From NCBI RefSeq assembly GCF_036373705.1, contig NC_089851.1, forward strand, positions 2,635,920-2,699,919: a stretch of 64,000 nucleotides of DNA. The letters are read 5' to 3'. Below, piece by piece: positions 11,701 through 23,800 of this stretch. The translations under genes were made by a program, and so were the position numbers. The stretch is from Amia ocellicauda (Eukaryota > Chordata > Actinopteri > Amiiformes > Amiidae). The notes below the pieces were generated by a model that ran no database searches, was not told where the DNA came from, and worked only from the letters and a program-made list of their open reading frames with translations. Position 1 is the stretch's first letter; each line of letters opens with the position of its first letter.

Positions 11701-13361
11701 GGGAAGCTGTCCACGGATGAACGCCAAATTCCCCATCTGCAGAGAGTGAGAGAGAGGCTTGTATTGCATAGAGACCCAAACATGCTGTTGTTTCAATTTA
11801 TCATTATAATTACTATCATCACATCATAAATACAATGCGTGCAAATCACAATATAGGATGTGCATCTGTGTGTGAGTGCGTGTCTGTACAACCCCACGTT
11901 GTCCCTGGGTAGGAGTCCTTACCATGCTGTAGGTGTAGGTGATGGCTTGGGTGTTGTGGCTCTGGTGTGCCAGCCTGGCAGCTTGGTGGAGAAACCTGTC
12001 CGCATCCTCCAGCTCCCCTTGCATGATGCTCAGCTGAAACACACGGCACAGCACCCTGCTCAACACTGACACCTACAGGGCTCAATGTGCACAGCACCCT
12101 GCTCAACACTGACACCTACAGGGCAGAGTGCAGACAGAGTGCCCTGACTAGGCAGGGACGGGCAGCTCCAGTCCCAGTTAAACAGGTTGAACAGACTGAA
12201 CACTGAGTTTACCCATCATGCACTGCCCCAGGTACGAAATTTCTGTAATGTGTTCCCTTTCAGCATCAAGAACACACTCTACTGCAGGACGGGGAGAGTA
12301 AACGGGAATCAGAAAGGCTCATAGCTTCGGTTTAGTCATGAGTTCGGGTACTTGTTGTGAGTTGACACAGCATCTGATTTAATCTTGTAATCCTGAGATG
12401 AACTCTAAACTCTCGCAGGGCCCGGGTCACTGGACTCTTACTACATCTCCTTGGCCTTCAGACACCCAGGACGATGAGCTGCGTCCCTGGGCTCCAGCTG
12501 AGCCGTGCCTGCTCTCATGATCATCGCATTGGATCTGTTCATACTTCCTACCGATCTCATTCACTGCAACGTTTTTATATTGTTTTAAAGAAACTGACAC
12601 TCCATCTTTTCTCCATGTATTTAAACGGAAACATAACTGAAATACCTTGGCTCTCTTGAGAAGCAGAATAATGGCATCTTCCTTCTTCTTGGCCTCGTCT
12701 TCCTCGCTCTCCTCCGACTTCGTGAAGAAGGAAAACGCTGAAAACAACGATTTCAACAACTTCACACGACTGAGAGCTACAGCAACATCGCGCAGCCGGG
12801 GGACATGCTGACACAGGTCAGCTCAACACCGACACCTGGCGGACGGCGGATAAAGCGGACCGGTTCCCCAGCCCCTCCTCAAACCAGTCACCCAAAAACA
12901 CAATGCCAGGTTAACTTTCTTCTATTATTGTTCAATATCTGTAGATCAGAGCACACCAGGACGTGAGGGTCACGGCAGCACTATGACGCCCATGAAGGCC
13001 CTGCCTGCCCTACACGGGGCCTGGACTTGTTTTATTACAGCCCGTGTGCCAGGCCCTGCAGACGTGCACGACTCTGCTACAGCACCCGGATTCCCGCATA
13101 AAGACCCGCATTATTACCGCAGAGAGACAGCAGGCTCGGCCGCCAGACACTGTCACCCCTGGAGCCGCTATTCCCTCCGGCCCCGGGTGACCTTCCGACA
13201 TGAGCGGCTGCAGGCGCTTCCCTCCGCGGCCGACAGGCGCGTCTGCACACGGAAGCCAGGCTCTGCGGACACGGGGTCACGGAGGCAGGCCACCCCGACA
13301 CGGCGCGCCGGAGCCGGGCAGCGCAGAGCGGCAGCAAGCGAGCACAGCGCCGCGGAGACAT
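8790..13361 (-). CDS. ttc19: Tetratricopeptide repeat protein 19, mitochondrial (complete, 10 exons)
   Basis: Exons in transcript order: 13361-13118, 12737-12646, 12033-11923, 11736-11698, 11591-11535, 11047-10986, 10801-10707, 9746-9592, 9331-9169, 8935-8790 (stop). All junctions are GT/AG and in phase; 387 residues, close to the roughly 380 of vertebrate TTC19. The start at 13361 gives an arginine-rich, acid-free N-terminus (MSPRRCARLLPLCAARLRR) typical of a matrix-targeting presequence. A hydrophobic stretch across the exon 1/2 junction (SLLSLCAFSFF) may be the membrane anchor, and the acidic EESEEDE follows. TPR helices then run to the end (LEDADRFLHQAARLAHQ, ITYTYSMMGNLAFIRGQL, NTRLLLGLCLDSHARYL, VLMNDLAALLDLQGRYQEA, LAEAGRVYREALALAQ). 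The known role is clearing Rieske protein fragments from respiratory complex III at the inner membrane. No broken exon is seen. Confidence 0.95.
9866..10536 (+). mobile_element. CR1-type LINE reverse transcriptase fragment, truncated at both ends
   Basis: Lies in the ttc19 intron between exons 7 and 8, antisense to that gene. The translation runs from AFDKVPHQRLILKLEA through SGVPQGSVLGPVLFLIYIND and KFADDTKIG (the FADD catalytic box) to DKLG-like thumb sequence, with a stop at 10369-10371. It is nearly identical in DNA to 32290-32955 and 35220-35660. It starts mid-reverse transcriptase and also stops before the LINE 3' end, so it lacks the tail that normal target-primed insertion leaves. Confidence 0.85.
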
Positions 13362-13450
13362 GCTGCTTCCGCACTCATCCGGCGCGTCATGTGACGCTGC
13401 AGAGGGCGGGGCCAGCGTCATGTGACATGAACCGGAGCGCAGATATTTAA
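13359..13450 (-). promoter_or_regulatory. ttc19 promoter with paired M-box-like sites and GC box
   Basis: Just upstream of the chosen start codon the DNA is CpG-rich. It carries GTCATGTGAC twice (13386-13395 and 13417-13426) with a GC box (GAGGGCGGGGCC) between them. The core TCATGTGA is an E-box/M-box form bound by MITF/TFE-type factors in vertebrates; binding here is inference. No divergent gene is recognisable on the + strand. Confidence 0.5.
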
Positions 13451-13948
13451 AGAACCCGTCCACCATGATCGTTTGGGGGTTTATCTGAATGTGAACGTCA
13501 TAATCATCATCATAATCATAATCAAAGCAATAATAAGTAGAACTTAAATTATCTGAAGATGCATGTGACACGTATTCAATAATATAACAGGCAAAAAGTA
13601 GTTATATAGTATACTATATAATAGTATGCAGGTTAATTCAGTAACAGTTGCAGTCGAAGTAGTATAACTGAAGTTAGGAGTAGTATGCATGAGTAATAGT
13701 ATGAAAAGTTAGGTTTAATAGTATGTCAGTTACTATGTATTGTTAGTATTGATTATACAATGGAAATACCCCCAAGTGTAATTAAGTTGTTTTTACATCA
13801 TACACCCTCTATAATATGCAAATATGAGCCCAATAAGGCTAAGACACAGTGTGGCAGAAGGCAGATTAAAAGTGTCACAAGGGAACAAGAAATGTCCTAC
13901 TGGACCAGGGGCCCAATATGAGGCTGTGGCACTTCTGTGCCCCTATAG

Positions 13949-14133
13949 CAGGGGTTCCCAAACCGGTCCTGGAGAAGCCCCTGCCCTGATGGTTTTTGTT
14001 CCATCCAAGCTCTAAATTATATAATTGAGCCTTGTATTGCATTGTTAGTTCAATTAAGGAAGCAATTAAGATATTGGTTGGAACAAAAACCAGCAGGACA
14101 GGGGGTCCTTCAGGCTCGGTTTGGGAACCTCTG
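13949..14133. mobile_element. Non-autonomous hAT element (185 bp MITE)
   Basis: Inverted ends CAGGGGTTCCCAAACC (13949-13964) and GGTTTGGGAACCTCTG (14118-14133) match at 15 of 16 positions, with imperfect pairing continuing inward. It is flanked by a perfect 8-bp duplication CCCTATAG (13941-13948 and 14134-14141). Eight-base duplications and CAG-type ends are the hAT signature. There is no coding capacity. Confidence 0.9.
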
Positions 14134-14141
14134 CCCTATAG

Positions 14142-17100
14142 GATTGGGGTGTACTGTGGTAAAGGTACAGTAAGGCATAGTAAGGTGTAGCATGGTACAA
14201 AGGTGGTAAAAGTAATGTAATAACAATGTAAAAGTGTAGTGTGGTAAAGTAATGGAGGTAAGGTAAGGTGGTGGAGATCAGATTAAAAAGTTAAAATAAA
14301 TGAACACAGAAATAAAATGAAAGATCCCCATAAAAATGTATAAGAAGAAACCCAACGCCAGTAGTATTTAATATTATTTTATTGAACTGTCTCCTCATTC
14401 AACAGCTTGGTTTACATAAAAAACAGAAAGATTAATAATAGTCGTAGTAATACGAGTCATAGGAATAACCTCAGTGGCAGCCTTCTTTAATCGGAAGGTG
14501 TTGAAGTACACAGGGGGTTAAAGTCACTGTTTCAAAGCACTGAGAAAGCACAGGTCCACTGCACACCGGTTAGGACAGGGCGGCTGCCACCCCGAGTCAT
14601 GCATTCATCACGGGTTTGTACACTATTTATTCATTATCACCATTCATTAAAAAAGAGTGGACACACAATGGGAAAAAACACAGAATAATTAGAATAAAAC
14701 AGGCTCCCCTGAATAACTTAATGGACATGTTTTGTTTAGCTCTTCTAAAGAAAGTTAATAAATGGAAACTGTGAGCAGAAATTGCAACACAAACAGGGAA
14801 CACTGAATGAATTCCCTGACCCCTTTAATTCAACTATCAGTGCTACCTGATCCCTTTCATTTTACTGTCAATGCTGCCTGGTCCCTTTAATTCAACTGTC
14901 ATGACTCTAAAGTTGGAGTTGTCATGCAACTGCACTGCATGTGCCTCTGTGCCATTAACTGGCAACGTCAGACCAGATCCTCGAACTCATTATATATCAG
15001 CTCCAGAAATAAGCACTGAAGTCTCCACTCTCCTGCATTTTTGGCACATAAGAGCTCATTGAAAATATGGAGTATTTAATCAAACAAATTAAAATCTTCT
15101 CTGTCGTCGATGCTGTTGAGTACTAAAGACACTCTTTAATCTCTCAGTGCTCCTTCAGCAATCTTTAATCGAGTACTAAAGACAGACGCTCTTTAAGAAA
15201 TTAGAGATGCTGAAAATGCCCAAATGGAAATTGTGGTGCGAGCTGCCAGCCAGTTCCCACAGTAGTGGTTTGGGTTTGATTTCTACAAAAGCATCATCCT
15301 TTCCCATCATCCCCATTGTGACAATAAAACATGTCAGCTCAAGTGTGTAGTCCACAGATAGAGTTACCTCCTGGTTTTACAGCTGCGTCCTGCAGCCAGG
15401 AAAGACAGATTTGTTTAAACTACTCTTCTTGAGCTTCCATTAGGACAACAAATGCTGGTATGAAATAAAGGGCTGTTGGCCGTGGCTGTTTTTGTGTACA
15501 GCACATATTAGTGTGGTTGTGTTTGTGTAACCAAAGCACCACAAAGCCTAGCCCAGGATACTGATGTGAAGCTGAGCATTTAATCTAAGGCCTAGTTTAC
15601 TATCACGATGACTGGATGCGAGAGACAATCATGTCGCTTTCCTTTCTTAAAAAGAAGCCGTAAGACATATGTTGTGACGGAGAAAGGGTTTCTGGGAATG
15701 CAGCTCCCAGTTTCCTGAATGATGCGGAAAGATGCCAGAAGGGGCTGAGGTCCAGCAAGAGATAGGTTTACAATGAGATGCATGATACAGATGACTCGCA
15801 CATGTATGTATGTATGCATGTATGGTTTAAATACACTGATGTAAATATGAGACTTTGATTTGTAACAAGTCTCTTCCAAGTTCTGTAACTGGATGAACCT
15901 ACGTTACATATTGAAAAAAGACGTTTGCCTACTGTAGCAGACTTTATATTTCCAGTGTCTGAAACATCCCAGGCCTCACTGTCAGCGAAGGCCATGATCA
16001 GGCCATACAGCCGGGCTGTCACAGCTGGTTCTGTCAGAATGAGACTCACAAGAAAGCCACGAGACGGAGAAGACATCGGGTGAACACAGATCTACTACAG
16101 GAACATTGTTCTTGATTCCTTTTCACATTGTCCTGGAAATTCCCTGTAATATCGACCAAATACAAATACATCTTAATAGTTCCCACGGCCAAGTTAAACA
16201 ACTTGCTTAAAGACTCAATTTTAAACGAGCACAGATGTAACTTAAAAAAAAAACCGCACTGGAATAAAATAAAACATCCTTTCATGTTGTACCAGTTCTC
16301 CTGATAAAATCCGAAGCAGCCAGCAGCCAGCGGACATCCTATTGTCCTTCTCACAGCATGGACCTCGCCTCACATTATAATACAGAATACAAAATAACCA
16401 TTGCTGATGCCTTAAAGAGAGAACTGCACATGGGGCGGAGTATTGTGTTGCTCAACTCCCAACTCTCTGAACACACGGTCCATTAAGCACCAGGCGGCGC
16501 TGTTGCACTCTGTGCTTCAGCAAAATGTCCCTCCTGCAGCATAGGCTCACTTATATTTTAGTGTGACATAGGTCATAGTCAGCGTAGAGACACTTTAATC
16601 TCCACCTAAAATTGTGTTACTATTGAAGGGTCTATTAAGCAATGACATGCATGTGTATGTACGTACATTTTATATACACTGATATAAATCATGAGATCTC
16701 AATTTGTAGTCGTCTTACATATTACTGTCTCACTATTACTACGTCTCGTTATGTATTAAAAAAATAGGTTTGCTGGCTTTACAGGACTTTGCACCTCCAA
16801 CACGGACTGGCAAACCAGCCGACCGGAAATGTGGAGAAAAGTGACAGGAGGCGGCACAGCAGGGAGCCGCTGGCTGGTGTAGCGAATCCTGACGAGCAGC
16901 ACGGGGTGAAGGATTTGGGCCCCACTCTGGGTTCGACTTAGAGCTCTTAGATTAGCACCAATCGCTCTCCGTGCGCGCTGCTCCGGGTCCTAACCTGGAT
17001 GTCTGTTTTATGTGCACACTGCAATGAAAGCCCCTCCTGGCTGGATAGGCACACAATATATATGAGTAAAAAGTAAATAAAACATCACAGTCCCCACTCA

Positions 17101-18250
17101 ACAGACAGGGTGGCTTCTGCCATATATACACTGCCCACTGTGTCTCCCAGCTGGGGGGAGATGAGCCGCCAGCCTAAAATGCCTGCTTTACCACATCAAC
17201 TTGTTTCTCGGGACCCAAATGAAGGTGTGCAGAACAATAACCGAAGGAGGCGTCTTCCTGCCCAGGGGCCTGTTATTGCTTTACGTTAACAGCGCGCTTT
17301 CCGGTTGCTGACCTGCACTTTCTGATCGTTTGGATCTCTATCGGATATTTACATCCCAAAATGTTTCCTTATAGAGTCACCACAGGAGTGTCGTACCTTG
17401 CACATGGTTTTCATGCAGTTGTGTCAGAGACTTATAGTCGATTCTTATGGATTCTTTCACTGTGCTTGACCACACTGGACCATGGGGATACCAGTGGTGT
17501 AGTCAAGGGCATATGCAGCTCATGCCATTTTGGAAAATCTTGCGTATACCATCATATAATTTCCTATAGTGAATTATGCTGTTCATCCACCATTCTCCAG
17601 TTGACAAATCACCATCACCCCACCACCTCTATACTCTAAAGATTTTGAAATTATACCCACTACTTCGGTCACAACAGCAGCACTGGATACCGCGCCACGC
17701 CGTCATACACACTTCTATGGCGTGTTTTCAGGTTAGAGAGGAGTAAACCCCAGTAAAACCATGTTCAATCGGCACATACCCCATGGTCAATGTTCAAGGG
17801 TATTAACCCTGCTGTTCTAAGGCCTTGTTCACATTTTCAAGGGTGCACCGTGTTTGCTGCCCCTGGGGTGCCCTCGCCAGCCCAGCGTTCATCCCACACT
17901 GTGCTGAAGAAGAGCGGTTCCTAAATCCGCAATGAAGAAAAAGTGCGACCTGTGAAATAGCAGCTGCCCCCTGGAGAATGAAGACCACTCTCATGCCAGG
18001 ATCCTGGTCAGGGGTGGTGGGGCAGCCAGAGGGGTGTTTTAGATCCTCAGAAAATAATAATCAGTAAGAACAAGGACTAAGAATATGTGTCTGCTCCTTT
18101 CTGGACTAGATGAAGGGGTGAAATCAATCCAGGTGATTGATTTTAGAGTCACCTGTCCCCTCCAGTGCTGGTGACACCACAGGGAGCCTCCCGGTCGAGG
18201 AAACAGACGGAAACGACTCAAGACCTCAGTTCTGTGACAGTGGAGGACAG
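14142..18250. other. Non-coding stretch between ttc19 and the FAIM2 coding exons
   Basis: No exon with family resemblance is visible. AT-rich throughout, with short chance frames only. It may include a long FAIM2 3' UTR: a - strand AATAAA at 14374-14379 is followed by a GT-rich stretch, consistent with a distal poly(A) site. There is no nearer obvious AATAAA just past the FAIM2 stop. Confidence 0.4.
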
Positions 18251-18659
18251 GAGGTTACATGAACACGCTGCCTGAGTACACACGGGGAGTGTAAAAACAA
18301 AATGAACACAATCAACACAAACGTAAATATGAAAACACACAAGCTACCCGTTTCACCCCCCCAGTCCAACCCCCACCTCCTGCCCCATCTCTCACGGCCA
18401 CAGAGGTAAAAGCTGTAGAAAACCCAAACCTGGAGATAAGTGCGTCAACGTCTGTGTTGTACAGCTGCAGAAGTGCATCTTGCACTGTGACAGGACACGG
18501 GGGGGGGGGGGCAGGAGTCAAAAACGAGTGCTGTGGACAAGGCGCAGGTGTAGCAGTAGAAAAGGAGTCCTGGGAGGGGGGAGGACTGTCGGGACAGGGC
18601 TCGTGTGTGTTGGGGGGCAAGGCTGGGTGAGGGGGGGGGGTGCGGTTGGGGGTGAAGGG

Positions 18660-20822
18660 TCACTCGCGACTCCCGAACAGCTGCAGCAGGAAGAAGAAGA
18701 TGTAGACGATGTCCATGTAGAGGCACAGCGCTCCGAACACGTGCTCCTCGGGGCTCAGGGAGTAGCGCCGGTTTCCCATCAGCAGCTGCACGTCGAAGGC
18801 CAGGAACTGTGGACAGACAGTCAGACACACACACGCACCCAACCACGCGTACGAACAGACACACACGCACACACAGAGGCAGAGAGAGACAGGGGACACG
18901 GTGTGAAAAAGTACCGGCCCCCTGCATTCAACCTGCTATTCAAGCACTGGACTCAGCACTTCTTGGCATTATGTGGAAACAGCAGTTAAAGCTGCGGACA
19001 GACGGCTCTCCCGGGACAGGAAGTGTGTGGAGCCGAGGCTGCGAGTTCCTCCCAACGCACACGAAGACGCTTTCTCTTTGAATTTGTGTTATTTGTAGTA
19101 GTATCTATTATCAATGTGAAATTAATTAATGAACTCAATTATTATTATGATTATTATTAATAGTTAGTGATGGCGGCTTACTTGGCATTTCAAACACATT
19201 CTGCCTTCTATATTATATATAAAGAACATCACAAAGGTAAAAACATCACACATATTCACACACTGCAGTGAAAAGCATTTTGGTGAAAGAGAAGATCAGA
19301 GAGAAATGGGGGAGGAGGAAGAGGAAGAGGAGAGAAGATCTGGGTGCTGTCAGACACACAGGGAGAGGAAACCCGAGAGAACCCAAAGATCAAGTCTTGA
19401 GACAGACGGGAGGGGGCCCAGGAGGTGGAGAGAGCCTGGAGGAGACAGTAAGAGAAACAGCAGGAGAAACGGGTGGGAGGGAGGCTGGAGAGCAGAGTGG
19501 ATCACTGGGTCAAGGGTCAAGGGTCAAGGAGCATCAGGACAGAGGAGGGTTCAACTGCAACAAAATAAGGGCAACAACACAGAGAAAAAGGTAGACTGTC
19601 CTACCAGAGTGAAGACCAAAGCCCCCAGCCCTGCGTAGGCGGTCTGTAGCCATGGGATCTGCAAGACACAGTGGTCACAGGCCCTTTCACCACTGTCACC
19701 AACGTCAACATCCTGTCACCGCCGTCTCCAGTGGCGTCGCCGCTAACCACGTCGAGACGGCGCAGGGCAGGGTCTACACACATCGCATCGGCGTGCTGGC
19801 ACTCGGGCAACCCTGTCATTGGACATGGCAGTGACCGGTGTCCGTGCTCCAACTCTGGCCTTGATTATTTCACCTGCATCTCTTCTAATTGAGCCTCTCA
19901 GCATGGATACATTTCTGGACGTATTTAACCCCTTTCTCTAGGCGTGTGTGTGTGTGTGTGCGTCAAAGAGAGGCAGGGGAGCACCACGCTGGGGAAGGGG
20001 CTGGCAGCAGTGGTGGCAGCGGTTTCTGTGGTTACTCACGTATCCGAAGGGCGCGGTGAAGATGAGGAGGAGGCCGGTGAGGAGCAGCACCATCATGAGC
20101 GAGAACATCAGGCCGTGACACGACGTGAAGTCAAACTGCAGAGACACACGCACACACTCACTCGCCTGCACGGCTGACTGATACACACACGCATGCACGC
20201 ACACACACTCACACGGCTGACTGATACACACACGCATGCACGCACACACACTCACACGGCTGACTGATACATACACGCATGCACACACACACACGCACAT
20301 TCACTTTCCTGCATGGCTGACTGGTGGTACACACACTCACACTAACACTCACACATACCCTTACTCGCCAGCACAGCTAACTGTTACACACACAGACTCA
20401 CAGGCCTGACAGCTGACACACTGCTGCCAGACCTACAGACAGACAAAGAGATAGGCCCACTGCAGACAGACTGACTCTGAGGCGTAGGAATGACGAACAC
20501 AAACACACACGCTTTGCTGCACTTTCCCAGGGTTTTACTTTAGTTCACTACAGGACACTTTACCAAGAGGGTCCCTTACCTTGGTCTGGAAGCAGAAGAG
20601 AGTGACGGCCAGGCACACCATGGCAGTGATGCCAATGCACAGCATCACCACTTTAGTGTTGTGGTAGCTGTGGAGACACAAGCCCAGAGACACATTACAA
20701 ACTTGGAGCCACAACCACATACATAGACAGTCCCTGATGCCAAGATCTGAGCACAAGAGTTCATCACAATCTCTGTGTCTCTTTATTTTCTTTTAATTGA
20801 GAATACTACTCCCCACCAACTG

Positions 20823-20853
<31 letters not shown>

Positions 20854-23800
20854 TCCTTCCACACGCATGCACACCAAGCCATCTCACATGGTCCTGCTAT
20901 TAGTGACTCACACGCACACACACACACACAGCCCATCTTACCTTGCAAGCATTCCTGCCATATAAGACATCGCCAAAGTCTGGGAGAAGAGCAAAAAAAG
21001 AGAAAGTCGCTGTCATAGAAACCTCAGCATTTCTCTTTCTTTCTGTCCGTCCTGGGGGTGGACCCGAGTCACAGACAGATTCTTTTTTTGTGGATTTATT
21101 TAATGGAATATTTCCTCCTTCCAATTTTCAGAATCATCATTTCACACAAATTTCACATAAGAATTATTGCCTATGAAATGATTCTGCCCTTTCTCTCCTG
21201 TACAGGCTTAATTCCAATCTGAGATTTTTTAGAACCGAAGACACAGATCACAAAACTAAGACATACTTTTGGAGACGCATGGAAAACAATATTGCATACC
21301 CTATATGGCAACTCTTAAGTATGACAGACTCTGTAACACAGGCCAGGTCTGGCCACCTCTGGCCTCGGAGAGTCAAAGTGTCCTCTGTTCTGTCTATTAA
21401 CTACTTAATTGATTCAATTATTGGGCTTAACTACTAAAAATTACCATGTGTCCAAGGCTTTTACTGACTGATGATATAGAGACAAATATCCTGCGGACTG
21501 TGGCTCTCCAGAAACAGAGATACATAGATATAGACTACAAACACTGGATATGTATATAGCACTGTATACACACACACACACTTTATCTATGTGGCCCTAG
21601 CAGGGCCCCCTCTACTGGTATACTTACAAAGATGCCCAAGAGGATGAGGTTGGTGGGGTACCGCCGTCTGCAAAGAGAACCAAATATTAGCTGGGATCAA
21701 ACACGGCCCCCCATGACTGCTGCTTCCGACTCTGGCGCAGTGACACTCAGACTGAGCCTCAGGGGCCCTGTGCAGCCCATGGATTCACGCACTGAGGCTT
21801 CTTGGGACAATACTAATCTGTATTTCAGGGGCCTGATGTCTGATCTGTATTTCTGTCCCCTGAGGCCTGATCTGTATTTCTGGCCTCTGAGGTCTGAGGG
21901 TCAGTGCCATGATGTCTTCTGCTCCACATGCCAACCAAGCTCTCGGCAAAGTCATTAAACCTTTCGCTTGCTTTGTATTTTTAGACTTCTTCTTTTCAAA
22001 TGTTTAAAATTCTATTTCAGTTCTAAAAAAGGGCATATTTTCACGTTCGCCCTTGATCTGTAGAGGGAACCTGAACCGTGAAACTGTTTGAAGAGCTGAA
22101 AAAGAATCTCAAAGACCTGTGGGAAACAATATTAGTTACTCAACAGGTTCAGTGACATAAATGGACAGGGCAGCTCTCCAGGTTTTGGTCGGCCCCCGTG
22201 TCACTGCACTCTATACATCCACAGCGCAACACCACCTTCTTCTGCAAATGTTCACTCATTGCATGTCTTTCAGGTAATTTTAATATCTCAGTCATAAAAG
22301 AAAAACTGCCGTTGGTGTCGCCTGTCATGTGCGGGAGGCGCGATTACTGTTTTGTGTAACAGCCGTACCCCATCACACACCCTGCCAGAGGGGTGTGTAA
22401 TTCCACAGCTTTGCGTCAATATCCCACATGCCACCCCGACCCAGTAACTGCAGCTCTAATTTCTCAATAATAATATCCCTTGAAAACAAAGCAATTACAC
22501 GTCAGCAGCTATGCTGTATTCTCTTAACTCCCTTAATCAAATTTTCCACCGGTGCCAAATATTCAGCACCGAACTACACATCACCTACAGAGGGACTCAG
22601 GAACTGCCTCATAGTGCCAGCAGGGGCAGCTGCTGTACAACAAAGAGTCCCAAGTCCCTGTCCTCCTGGTGGTCTGCAGGTTTGTGTTGCATTAATGGAA
22701 ATCATGCCAGGTAAATGACTTAGTTCACTACCCGAGAGCTGAAAAGCCTAAGACACTGAGATATGCTCCAGGGTTTGGAAGCACTGCTTTACAAGAATTG
22801 TACATCTTGTTATGGGGGGACCTAGTGTTCAGTGTTTTACTCTATGAGAAGGACTCGTAGTGAATGAGCTCATCTGTGTGACGTTACCCTCTCTGGTGCT
22901 CAAACCCCACAGTCTTGCTGGGGTTTGTAAGTTCAGGGGGGCTGTGAGAGTCAGGCACCCGGAGGTGTGTCTGAGAAACATTTCTGGATAAGGCTTTGAT
23001 CAACGTGTTACACGACTATACATATCATAGTCAGGACACTCTCTTGTGTTTATGATGTCACATTTGCATTTTCAGCCCTGGGCAGCAGATTAAAGGACAT
23101 TATATAGAAATGTGGAAAGTCTGCTAGAACATTGCGTTCTTAATCTTGGCAAGATTTGAGCGTGCCTACCTCATGCATACTTCTCTGTGCACACAAGGCT
23201 CTGTCAAACATAGAAATGCTACCTAGAAAAACAGCTTCACACGTGAAGCTATGTAACACAGCAAGTGTTGTTGGGCCAGATTGTGCGGTGAATATTCATG
23301 TCCAGCAAAATTAATTAATTACAATTTGACACGGTATTATGACAAATGAGTTTGACGATAGCTGCGTGAGGCGGTGCGCACGTGTTAGACGACAGTCCAA
23401 GATTCCACTTTAAGGTTTCACTATTGCTCCCTGGGAGACCACGGGCTACTCCACAAAATGAGCTTTCTTCTTCTTGAAACAAGGGCACAAGCAGAGTATG
23501 GTAGTGTGTCAGGGTGGTACGACCTCGCCTGCTACTACGTGTGGTGTAATAGGGCAAACCGTATGTAATTAGTCCTGTTGGGGACTGGTTCCTTTTGCAT
23601 AGTGGCGTAGGAATATGCCGTAGGCAACAGGAGTGCCTGGACACTGTGCTTGTGATTGTGGGAGGGTCCCTGCTCAATTGAGCCCCTATCATGCTTGTAT
23701 TATGTTAGGTGATTGGTTAATTGGGTTTAGTCACGTAGGGTGAACGAGCAGGGATAGGTGTATTACCGGCAGGGGGGTTGGACCCATAAGCAGACTGGCC

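Noticed and set aside
13168-13374. Alternative ttc19 start in another frame (13374)
   Set aside because: Its frame does not join exon 2 in phase and stops before the donor; 13361 does join.
13200-13394. Divergent + strand gene at the ttc19 promoter (ZSWIM7 is the human neighbour)
   Set aside because: The + strand frames here are reverse shadows of ttc19 exon 1; nothing ZSWIM7-like is seen.
19938-20300. Cysteine/valine-rich - strand frame
   Set aside because: Created by the CA-rich minisatellite; the real exon at 20040-20135 reads through part of it in phase with FAIM2.
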